From contig ONBA01000009.1 in the NCBI GenBank assembly GCA_900315975.1, forward strand, positions 1 through 64,000: a stretch of 64,000 bases of DNA, in the 5' to 3' direction. Shown one piece after another: positions 8,936 to 15,765 of the stretch. This DNA comes from an uncultured Ruminococcus sp. (lineage in GTDB: Bacteria; Bacillota_A; Clostridia; Oscillospirales; Ruminococcaceae). The notes beneath the pieces were generated by a model. The model saw only the letters and a program-made list of their open reading frames with translations, had not been told where the DNA came from and did not search any database. The translations under genes were made by a program, and so were the position numbers. Position 1 is the first letter of the stretch; the number at the start of each line of letters is the position of its first letter.

Positions 8936-9337
8936 TCATATGCTTGGATTTCCGACTTCGCGCCAGTCGAGGTCGCCTCTTTCGAGCGCGAGGATCAGAG
9001 CTTCTGCCGTAGCGATATTAGTAGCCACGGGAACGTTGTGAACGTCACATAATCTGAGAAGATTCATATCGTTCACATCAGTAGCCTTCGGGTTGATGGG
9101 GTCTCTGAAGAAGAGAAGCACATCTACCTCGTTGCATGAAAGCAGTGCAAGAATCTGTTCAGCACCGCCGCGTCCGCTCAGGTAGCGCTTGATAGGCAGT
9201 CCAGTAGCCTCACTTACCTGCTTTCCTGTAGTATTAGTAGCCATAAGAGTATGCTTGGAGAGGATTCCGCAGTAAGCACTGCAGAACTGTACCATGAGCT
9301 CCTTTTTGGCATCATGGGCAATGATCGCAATTTTCAT
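8936..9337 (-). CDS. mgsA: Methylglyoxal synthase
   Basis: A 133-residue cytoplasmic enzyme that converts dihydroxyacetone phosphate to methylglyoxal and phosphate, a bypass of lower glycolysis. Family landmarks are IAHDAKK at the N-terminus, TNTTGK, the LSGRGGAEQI phosphate loop with the aspartates of NEVDVLLFFRDP, and the C-terminal histidine region DVHNVPVATN. Length matches the family. It follows a minD-like gene by 41 bases, so the two are probably co-transcribed; this pairing recurs in Clostridia. No regulatory element is visible between them. Confidence 0.93.
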   Translation of the reverse strand: MKIAIIAHDAKKELMVQFCSAYCGILSKHTLMATNTTGKQVSEATGLPIKRYLSGRGGAEQILALLSCNEVDVLLFFRDPINPKATDVNDMNLLRLCDVHNVPVATNIATAEALILALERGDLDWREVGNPSI

Positions 9338-9378
9338 TTTTCCGTCCTTTCCCCGCTGAGCGGATCTTTATTAACTGA

Positions 9379-10116
9379 TCAAGCAGTTTTTACTGTAAGC
9401 GGAACAAATTCTCCGCCGAGTCGCTTTGAAATGGCATCGAATGCCTTGAGTGCAGCAGAATCTGTGGGTATAGGATTACCCTTACCTGTTGCAACTGTCA
9501 TCTTGAAGTCATCAGGGATAACGCCGATAAGCTGAACACCTACCTTGTCGATGATCTCGTCAAGGTTAGAAACGAGGGCATCACCGATAACCTTCTTGCT
9601 GATCTTATTTATGATAAGGCGCTGACTCTTGTTTCCGCGGTTGTAGAACTCGTCTGACATAAGACCTGCATCTCTCATGCACACAGGGTCAGGAGTCGAA
9701 ACAACGAGAATAAGGTTAGCCTGTTCAACTATGTCGAAAACGTGTGAGCTGATACCCGCACCAGTATCAATAATGATATATTCAAAATACTTCTTTACCG
9801 AGCGGCATATCTCAACGATCTGTTCAGCAGTAACGCTTGTAAGAGTCTTAGGAGCGCAGAGAAGGCTGAGGTTATTTGCCATAGGAGTCTGACAAACAGC
9901 ATCGAGTGCACTTTTACGTCCGCTGAGAACGTCGCCGAGGTCATATTTTATACTGTTTTCGAGACCGAACATGATATCGAGACATCTGAGTCCGAAATCA
10001 AGCTCGATGAGGAGAGTTCTGTGACCCTGCTTTGCGAGAGTATATCCAAGTCCGGCACAGACTGTTGATTTTCCCGTACCGCCCTTGCCTGATGTGACAG
10101 CAATGATCTTTGACAT
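9379..10116 (-). CDS. MinD/ParA-family ATPase
   Basis: A 245-residue deviant-Walker ATPase. The P-loop is GKGGTGKST (residues 10-18) with the signature first lysine; the Walker B-like strand is IIIDTGAGI. It is closest to MinD, which places the division site by ATP-dependent membrane binding. However, the C-terminus (VPLTVKTA) lacks the amphipathic, basic membrane-targeting helix of classical MinD, and no minC or minE is adjacent. An MRP/FlhG-like or other positioning role is therefore also possible. It is followed by mgsA. A consensus promoter lies about 170 bases upstream. Confidence 0.75.
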   Translation of the reverse strand: MSKIIAVTSGKGGTGKSTVCAGLGYTLAKQGHRTLLIELDFGLRCLDIMFGLENSIKYDLGDVLSGRKSALDAVCQTPMANNLSLLCAPKTLTSVTAEQIVEICRSVKKYFEYIIIDTGAGISSHVFDIVEQANLILVVSTPDPVCMRDAGLMSDEFYNRGNKSQRLIINKISKKVIGDALVSNLDEIIDKVGVQLIGVIPDDFKMTVATGKGNPIPTDSAALKAFDAISKRLGGEFVPLTVKTA

Positions 10117-10286
10117 AGATTTTCCTTTCCGATATCCGGAGCCATTATTGACAGATCGGAATCTGCAAAAATATCCTTAAACAAACGGCAGTCCTGATGT
10201 CTGCTGTTTGCGGATCTGCGAGGCAATATTATCGCATTGAATTGTCAGCATTTTTATAGTTGACTTTAATAATAATCCTAATGTAC

Positions 10287-10315
10287 ATTATATCACAAAA
10301 TGTAGATTTTGTCAA
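10287..10315 (-). promoter_or_regulatory. Consensus promoter of minD-mgsA
   Basis: On the minus strand, TTGACA (10310-10315), 17-base spacer, TATAAT (10287-10292). The implied leader to the start at 10116 is about 164 bases. Confidence 0.8.
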
Positions 10316-10500
10316 AGGTGTTTTTTGTACATATCAGAAAATTGTGCATTTCATCTTATTTAGCTATGTTGATTTGTACACTTCTGACAAAGAACACAAA
10401 TTTCTTCAACGTTACCTCTTTATATTGTACCCCGAATCGTGAAATTTGTCAAGTATTTCACCTCAATATACAGTATATTTTTACACTATAAAACAATATA

Positions 10501-10529
10501 TTGACAAGATAAGCTTGATATGTTACGAT
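10501..10529 (+). promoter_or_regulatory. Possible promoter of the YhcC-like gene
   Basis: TTGACA (10501-10506), 17-base spacer, TACGAT (10524-10529). The predicted start falls on the ribosome binding site, so this may not be the working promoter. Confidence 0.35.
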
Positions 10530-10546
10530 AAAAGCGGGGTGAAAAC

Positions 10547-11485
10547 ATGAAAAAGAGTCCATTTTTGTATTCTTCCGACAATAAACGCTACCATACGCTG
10601 AATTACCATTTTCGCAGTGTTTACGGCAAAAAGCTCTGCAAAGCAGTGATAGACTGCGGGTTTACGTGCCCGAATATCGATGGCAGCAAGGGGTATGGCG
10701 GCTGTATCTTTTGTGACGGCGGAAGCGGCTATTTTACGCGGTCCGCGCTGAATGTTGCCGGACAGATACGCAGTGAACATGAACGCATTTTCAAGAAATG
10801 CGGCGATGTCCCGATAATAGCCTATTTTCAGGCAAATACCAATACGTATGCTCCGGTCTCGGTACTGAGGGAGAAGTTCAACACTGCTCTATCTTTCCCA
10901 TATATCGCCGGATTATCCATCGGTACACGCGCTGACTGCCTCTCTGATGAGGTTTTAGACCTGCTTTGCGAACTAAGTGACCGTACAAACCTTACCGTCG
11001 AACTCGGTATGCAGACTGTTCATGAACCTACTATCGACCTGATAAACCGGTGCTGTACGCATGAAGAATTCCTTGAAGGCTATAATAAGCTGAAAAGCCG
11101 TGGTATAAGGGTGTGTCTGCACATAATAAACGGACTGCCGCACGAAACTCCCGAAATGATGACCGAGACCGCAAGGCAGACTGCTAAGCTTGCTCCTGAC
11201 GGTGTAAAACTGCAAATGCTCCACGTCATTGAGGGTACAAAACTTGCAGAGATGTACAAAAACGGCGATATATCGCTTCTTTCGCGTGACGAATATATAG
11301 ATGTCATCGTCAGTCAGCTTGAACTTCTTCCGCCTGAAACAGTAATTGAGCGCATAACCGGTGACGGCGACAAACGTAAACTCATTGCACCGATGTGGAG
11401 CGCTGACAAAATTGCCGTCCTTGGCGGAATTGACAAGCGTCTCGCAGACCTTGATACGTGGCAGGGAAGGCTATATAATCTTTAA
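10547..11485 (+). CDS. Radical SAM protein, YhcC/TIGR01212 family
   Basis: A 312-residue radical SAM protein. The cysteine pattern CGFTCPNIDG...GGCIFC (residues 35-55) is the TIGR01212/YhcC signature, followed by QANTNTYAP, the LSIGTRADCL strand, VELGMQT and HIINGLPHET. Members are widespread; their reaction is not firmly assigned, although an RNA-modification-type role has been suggested for relatives. GGGGTG precedes the ATG. It is monocistronic, divergent from minD, and closed by a hairpin terminator shared with the methyltransferase gene. Confidence 0.85.
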   Translation: MKKSPFLYSSDNKRYHTLNYHFRSVYGKKLCKAVIDCGFTCPNIDGSKGYGGCIFCDGGSGYFTRSALNVAGQIRSEHERIFKKCGDVPIIAYFQANTNTYAPVSVLREKFNTALSFPYIAGLSIGTRADCLSDEVLDLLCELSDRTNLTVELGMQTVHEPTIDLINRCCTHEEFLEGYNKLKSRGIRVCLHIINGLPHETPEMMTETARQTAKLAPDGVKLQMLHVIEGTKLAEMYKNGDISLLSRDEYIDVIVSQLELLPPETVIERITGDGDKRKLIAPMWSADKIAVLGGIDKRLADLDTWQGRLYNL

Positions 11486-11486
11486 A

Positions 11487-11524
11487 AAACAGACGACTGC
11501 GGGAATACCCGAAGTCGTCTGTTT
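11487..11524. terminator. Bidirectional terminator
   Basis: 12-bp outer stem (AAACAGACGACT with its complement) plus an inner CGGG/CCCG stem between two convergent genes, flanked by A- and T-rich sequence. Confidence 0.8.
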
Positions 11525-11530
11525 GCGTTT

Positions 11531-12127
11531 TTACTTGGAAATTACCGCAATCATACACGGCATATTGCCTTCAACTATGTGGAATCTGACGTTGTCATAT
11601 CCGGCATTCCGGAAGAATTCTCTGTAAGATTCCTCGCTGAATTCGCGTGTAAACCGCAGTCCTATCATTTCGAGGAATCTCGCACTTATGCTCAGCTTGC
11701 CGCCTTTGTCATTGATATAGGTCGGAATGATGACCTTTCCGCCGGTCTTGCACGCTCTGCACAGTTCCTTTACGGCAAGCTCAGGCTCATCAAGGAGATG
11801 TATGACATTTCCGGCAATCACCTTGTCAAAACTTCCGTCCGGACACTTCAGGTGCATTATATCAGCATACCGGAACTTTACATTGTCGTATCCTCGGCAG
11901 TTTTTCTCGTTCTGCATCAGCATCTTCTTCGACATATCAGTCGCCACAAGTTTACTGCAAACCGGTGCGATATACTTCGTTATAGCACCGGTGCCGCTTG
12001 CACATTCAAGCACAACATCATCGGACGATATCTCCCCTGTTATCCACTGTCCTGTACCGCTGTAGACCTTATGGTTTATCAGGTCCTCAAAAAAATCATA
12101 TAGCGGTGCAACTTTGTCCCAGAACAT
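11531..12127 (-). CDS. Class I SAM-dependent methyltransferase
   Basis: A 198-residue methyltransferase of the UbiE/Methyltransf_11 type. Motif I is LECASGTGAIT (about residues 39-49), followed by the acidic SAM-ribose residue in LVATDMS, motif II in DGSFDKVIAGNVIH, and a post-motif GGKVIIPTY. The N-terminus FWDKVAPLYDFFE resembles small-molecule methyltransferases. The gene starts 12 bases after the metal ATPase gene, with AAGGAGG, so it is the second gene of that operon. Whether it acts on a metal- or metalloid-related substrate is unknown. Confidence 0.8.
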   Translation of the reverse strand: MFWDKVAPLYDFFEDLINHKVYSGTGQWITGEISSDDVVLECASGTGAITKYIAPVCSKLVATDMSKKMLMQNEKNCRGYDNVKFRYADIMHLKCPDGSFDKVIAGNVIHLLDEPELAVKELCRACKTGGKVIIPTYINDKGGKLSISARFLEMIGLRFTREFSEESYREFFRNAGYDNVRFHIVEGNMPCMIAVISK

Positions 12128-12139
12128 TTCAGAACCTCC

Positions 12140-14407
12140 TTACTTGTATTTTTTAGTATTGAGTGCGCGGATAGAATTGAGTATCAGAAGCATTGCCGTA
12201 CCTGAGTCTGCGAATACCGCAAGCCACATATTAGGGTGACCAATAAGTCCAAGCATAAGGACTGCCGCCTTTACAGCAAGTGCAAAAATAATATTCTCAT
12301 AAGAAATGCGAAGTGTCTTATCGGCAATACGCTTTGCTGTAACTACCGAATCCGGTTCACTGCTAATGAACACCGCATCCGCCGCTTCAAGTGCAAGGTC
12401 AGCACCGCTCTGCATAGCTCCGCCTACGTCTGCACCTGCAAGAACGGGTGCATCATTTATACCGTCGCCTACAAACATGACAGGTCCGTATTTTTCGCGC
12501 AGTCTGCCGAGTTCAGCAAGCTTTTCATCGGGCAGAAGTCCACCCTTTGCTACGTCTACTCCAAGCTTGTTTCCGACCTTTTCAGCAGTCTCAGGAACGT
12601 CTCCTGTGAACATCGCAGACGCTATTCCCATGTCCCTCAGTGACTTTACAGCTCCCTCAGACGACTTTTTGACGGTGTCAGATACAAGTATCATGCCTTC
12701 GGATTTACCGTCTACAGCGATGTAAACCGCGGTACCGATGACGTCAGCCGATGTCTCGGGGACGGCAACTTTGTTTTCACTCATCATCTTAATGTTTCCG
12801 CATAGCACAATTTTTCCGTCAACTTTTGCTTCAACTCCCCTGCCTGCAATTTCAGAAGCATTTTCGGGGTCTGAAAGGTGTATATCGTTTTCACGGCAGT
12901 ATGCCGCAATACTCTCAGCAACAGGGTGAGTTGATATCTGCTCACAGCTTCCGCAGAGACGAAGAAGTTCAGTTTTATCGAAGCTTCCGAAGCTGTTGAC
13001 CTCAGTAACTGAGAAGCTTCCGTCAGTAAGAGTGCCTGTCTTATCAAATGCTACTGCCTTTACCTTGCCGAGTGCTTCAAGAGAGTTTCCGCCCTTGAAG
13101 AGTATACCAAGCTTTGAAGCGGCTCCGATTCCCGAAAAATAGGCAAGCGGAACGCTCAGTACCAGTGCGCACGGACAGCTGATTACAAGGAATGTAAGTG
13201 CCGAATAGATCCATTTCTGCCAGTCACCTGTCAGCAGACTTCCGACTACGGCAGTCAATACTGCAACCGCAATGACAAACGGTGTGTACACCTTTGAAAA
13301 GCGCGTAATAAAGCGGTCTATCTGTGGCTTTTCAGCGGAAGCGTCCTCGACCGCTCTCGCAATTTTCGATATCATTGAGTCGTCTGCAACAGCTTCTGCT
13401 CTCAGCTCAAATGCACTCGAAATGTTGATACAGCCGGAAAATATACGGTCGCCCTCGTTCACAGTAACAGGCACAGGCTCGCCGTTTACAGCTGATGTGT
13501 CTATTCTCGAACTTCCCGATGCTACAACTCCGTCAACAGCAATACGCTCGCCGACCTTTATTCTAAGAATGTCGCCGACCTCGATATCGTCTGCATCTAT
13601 TCTTACAAACTCGCCGTCACGAAGTACGTCCGCCTCATCTACGCGAAGCTCCGCTACATCTGTGATAGCCTTACGGCTTTTCGCTACTGCGATGTCCTCG
13701 AACATTTCACCAATACGGAAGAACAGCACAACTCCGACTGCTTCCGCGTACTCACCGAGTGCAAAAGCTCCGAGCGTCGCAATAGTCATGAGGAAGTTCT
13801 CGTCAAAGAAGTTTCCGGCAAGTATATTCTTGACCGTTGCTTTAAGAACATTCAGTCCAAGAATAAAATATGCCGCGACGTAAAGAGCAATTGCAAGCGG
13901 CAGAAGTCCCGTCAGGTGATGTACCGCAACCGCCGCCGCAAAAAATACGACTCCGGCTATAAGCGGAATAAACTCAGCCTTTTCACTGCTATGCTCGTGA
14001 TGATGTTCGTGTGCGTGGTCGTGTCCGCACTCACAGTGCTCTCCGTGGTGATGTTCATGCTCGTGGTCGTGTCCGCACTCGCAGTGCTCTCCGTGGTGAT
14101 GTTCATGCTCATGGTCATGTCCGCAATCGCAGTGCTCTCCGTGGTGGTGACCATGTTCATGACTATGTTCATGGTGCTTATGCTTTTTCGAGTCCGCCGG
14201 AACTATCTCAACACCCGGCTCTATCGAGTTCGCAATACTGTTCATCTTCGCAAGAACTTCTTCACTGCACTCGCCTTTTACCTTGATTTTTCTCATCGGG
14301 AAATTCAGTACCGCCGACTCTATTCCCTCAAGCTTATTTATAGCTTCCTCTATCTTGCCGCCGCAGTGCGCACAGCCGAGGTTGCGGATTTCAAAAGTTT
14401 TTTCCAT
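12140..14407 (-). CDS. Heavy-metal P1B-type ATPase (Zn/Cd/Pb exporter type)
   Basis: A 755-residue metal exporter. Start ATG 14407 is chosen over an in-frame ATG 18 bases upstream because GAAGGAGGC is correctly spaced. Domains: HMA metal-binding domain with GCAHC (Cys12, Cys15); a His-rich segment (about 78-145) with tandem 16-residue units rich in HDHEH and EHCECG; membrane helices; actuator (SAVNGEPVPV); CPC motif in ISCPCALVLS; phosphorylation site FDKTGTLTD; hinge GDGINDAPVL. CPC plus the His/Cys-rich N-terminus favour the Zn/Cd (ZntA/CadA) subgroup. The promoter carries an ArsR/SmtB-type operator, indicating metal-induced expression. No cognate regulator gene is in the window. A methyltransferase gene follows. 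Confidence 0.9.
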   Translation of the reverse strand: MEKTFEIRNLGCAHCGGKIEEAINKLEGIESAVLNFPMRKIKVKGECSEEVLAKMNSIANSIEPGVEIVPADSKKHKHHEHSHEHGHHHGEHCDCGHDHEHEHHHGEHCECGHDHEHEHHHGEHCECGHDHAHEHHHEHSSEKAEFIPLIAGVVFFAAAVAVHHLTGLLPLAIALYVAAYFILGLNVLKATVKNILAGNFFDENFLMTIATLGAFALGEYAEAVGVVLFFRIGEMFEDIAVAKSRKAITDVAELRVDEADVLRDGEFVRIDADDIEVGDILRIKVGERIAVDGVVASGSSRIDTSAVNGEPVPVTVNEGDRIFSGCINISSAFELRAEAVADDSMISKIARAVEDASAEKPQIDRFITRFSKVYTPFVIAVAVLTAVVGSLLTGDWQKWIYSALTFLVISCPCALVLSVPLAYFSGIGAASKLGILFKGGNSLEALGKVKAVAFDKTGTLTDGSFSVTEVNSFGSFDKTELLRLCGSCEQISTHPVAESIAAYCRENDIHLSDPENASEIAGRGVEAKVDGKIVLCGNIKMMSENKVAVPETSADVIGTAVYIAVDGKSEGMILVSDTVKKSSEGAVKSLRDMGIASAMFTGDVPETAEKVGNKLGVDVAKGGLLPDEKLAELGRLREKYGPVMFVGDGINDAPVLAGADVGGAMQSGADLALEAADAVFISSEPDSVVTAKRIADKTLRISYENIIFALAVKAAVLMLGLIGHPNMWLAVFADSGTAMLLILNSIRALNTKKYK
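14014..14163. repeat. 48-bp tandem repeats coding the His-rich metal-binding segment
   Basis: About three copies of a 48-base unit inside the ATPase gene, each coding 16 residues rich in His, Glu and Cys. Copies are nearly identical in DNA (unit core GTGCTCTCCGTGGTG), which suggests recent expansion and possible length variation between strains. Confidence 0.8.
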
Positions 14408-14424
14408 ATGTTCAGCCTCCTTCA

Positions 14425-14450
14425 AACATATGAACAGTTGTTCATATGTT
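14425..14450. promoter_or_regulatory. ArsR/SmtB-type 12-2-12 operator
   Basis: Perfect inverted repeat: AACATATGAACA (14425-14436), two bases, TGTTCATATGTT (14439-14450). This is the classic ArsR/SmtB/CadC operator layout. It covers the predicted transcription start of the metal ATPase promoter, where a bound repressor would block initiation. The core GAAC-N4-GTTC (14432-14443) also matches a Gram-positive LexA box, but gene context favours a metal sensor. Confidence 0.8.
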
Positions 14451-14451
14451 T

Positions 14452-14480
14452 ATGATATCATATGTTCAGGCATTTGTCAA
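14452..14480 (-). promoter_or_regulatory. Promoter of the metal ATPase operon
   Basis: On the minus strand, TTGACA (14475-14480), 17-base spacer, TATCAT (14452-14457). The predicted start lies in the adjacent 12-2-12 operator. Confidence 0.75.
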
Positions 14481-14506
14481 TAGTATGACGAAAAAAATTT
14501 CAAAAA

Positions 14507-14534
14507 ATCGACCCGGAAACAGTTCCGGGCCGAT
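14507..14534 (-). terminator. Terminator of the GNAT gene
   Basis: Stem ATCG plus CCCGGAA around ACAG, followed on the minus strand by TTTTTTG. A clear intrinsic terminator closing the tex-containing gene string. Confidence 0.8.
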
Positions 14535-14542
14535 GATACATA

Positions 14543-14959
14543 TTATTCGGGCTTAATATAGAGTTTCAAACGCTGTGCTTCGTTGGAATCAAATCCGAAC
14601 TTTTCGTAAAACGATATCTTGTCCGGCATAGCACAAAGCTCAACAAAAATTTCCGTTCCACTGACTCCATTCTCTTCAATGAACTTCAGCAGTTCCGTTA
14701 TAAGCATACGACCGATACCTTTGCCCTGATATTCGGGTCTTACAATAACATCTTTGATATAGTAATCAAGTCCCATATCCCCTATCATTCTTGCCATTGC
14801 AACTATAGTATCGCCGTCAAATACGGATACGCGGAAAAGAGTATGCTCCATTGCGAGTTTTGTCTGTTCTAAAGTTGGACCCTGACCCCAGACAGTCTCC
14901 CATAGTAAAATAAACTCTTCCGCAGTCAGTTCGTTATATTTTACAGTATACTTACTCAT
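14543..14959 (-). CDS. GNAT family N-acetyltransferase
   Basis: A 138-residue single-domain GNAT enzyme that should transfer an acetyl group from acetyl-CoA to an amine. The acetyl-CoA pyrophosphate loop is VRPEYQGKGIGRML (about residues 73-86, R/Q-x-x-G-x-G/A pattern), and the C-terminal YEKFGF block is typical. The substrate is unknown. It lies 29 bases downstream of the GIY-YIG/GNAT fusion gene on the same strand and is probably last in that operon, ending at a strong terminator. Confidence 0.8.
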   Translation of the reverse strand: MSKYTVKYNELTAEEFILLWETVWGQGPTLEQTKLAMEHTLFRVSVFDGDTIVAMARMIGDMGLDYYIKDVIVRPEYQGKGIGRMLITELLKFIEENGVSGTEIFVELCAMPDKISFYEKFGFDSNEAQRLKLYIKPE

Positions 14960-14988
14960 ATTGTAACACTCTCCTTACAATTAAGCCG

Positions 14989-15765
14989 TCAGTGAAGCTT
15001 TATCTCAAGGTATCCGCAAGTAAATGGGAAAAAGTCAAATTTCCGGGTACCGGTGTGGATAAAGCCATGCTTTTCGTACCACTGCCGCAGCACGGTATTT
15101 TCCTCGACTATGCTGAGTTTCATAAGTGTGCATCCAAGTAATTTCGCCCTCGAAAGCGCGTCACTGAGCAGAGCGTCGCCTGCCCCTTTATGTCTGTATT
15201 CCGGCAGTACACACAGACTTCCGAGTTCACATTCATCGCCGCTGACGAGAAGATTATAGTAACCGACAAGCTTGCCGCCTTCGTAATAGCCGTACATCGG
15301 ACGGTGCTGTTCATCTCGCCACTGAACTATCTTCGCTTCATCAACAGCAAAGGCAGTGAAAAGAGGGGCATTTTCTTGTGTAAAGCCGAATTCGTCGGCA
15401 ACAGTCATGAAGCTTTCTCTGATAACCCGGACACATTCGGAAACATCGTCAAGTCCGATTTCTCTGATCATATTTGCCTCCATAGTCATATCCGGGAAAG
15501 GTATGCCGCGGGGAGCTGATTCTCCGCATATAAGCGCGATTTTCTGAGGTCGGCGCAGCTTCTTTAACGCATATTCAAGCTTTGAAGCGGCACTCCTGTC
15601 AGGACATTTCCACACAGCTTCTATCCTCTCAGGACGGTGCGAACGTGTATATTTTGCACCATTCGCAGCCTCGCCGGAGTGTTCACGAAAACGACGCTCT
15701 ATATCGGTCGTGATACCGGTATAGAGCGTGTCGTCCTTGCATCGTATAATGTATACGAAGTACAT
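14989..15765 (-). CDS. GIY-YIG nuclease domain fused to GNAT acetyltransferase
   Basis: A 258-residue fusion. Residues 1-80 are a UPF0213/YhbQ-type GIY-YIG domain (FVYIIRCKDDTLYTGIT, the RRFREH arginine region, and KLEYALKKL). Residues ~99-258 are a GNAT domain (VLPEYRHKGAGDALL acetyl-CoA loop and WYEKHGF). The reading frame is continuous. Inside it, a strong TGGAGG site (15476-15482) sits 5 bases before an in-frame ATG at 15471, the natural start of a free-standing GNAT, so the acetyltransferase may also be made alone. The gene start overlaps the tex stop by one base (TAATG). Substrates of either half are unknown. Confidence 0.75.
   Translation of the reverse strand: MYFVYIIRCKDDTLYTGITTDIERRFREHSGEAANGAKYTRSHRPERIEAVWKCPDRSAASKLEYALKKLRRPQKIALICGESAPRGIPFPDMTMEANMIREIGLDDVSECVRVIRESFMTVADEFGFTQENAPLFTAFAVDEAKIVQWRDEQHRPMYGYYEGGKLVGYYNLLVSGDECELGSLCVLPEYRHKGAGDALLSDALSRAKLLGCTLMKLSIVEENTVLRQWYEKHGFIHTGTRKFDFFPFTCGYLEIKLH

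Larger units (their letters stand above)
10117..10546. other. Divergent AT-rich intergenic region (minD-like / YhcC-like)
   Basis: 430 bases with no supported gene. It contains the minD-like promoter, a ~164-base minD leader, and a possible promoter for the radical SAM gene. Short open frames inside have no ribosome binding site and low-complexity composition. Confidence 0.5.

Noticed and set aside
10260..10491. Two short hydrophobic forward frames in the minD/YhcC gap
   Set aside because: The sequence is AT-rich, which gives Ile/Leu/Phe-rich chance frames; no ribosome binding site, and the minD promoter lies here on the other strand.
14014..14163. Regular 48-bp repeats considered as a CRISPR array
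   Set aside because: There are no variable spacers; the repeats are in frame in the ATPase and encode its metal-binding tail.
13916..14455. Forward 179-codon frame antisense to the metal ATPase
   Set aside because: It is the reverse of the His-rich repeats and gives low-complexity Val/Met repeats; codon pattern follows the ATPase frame.
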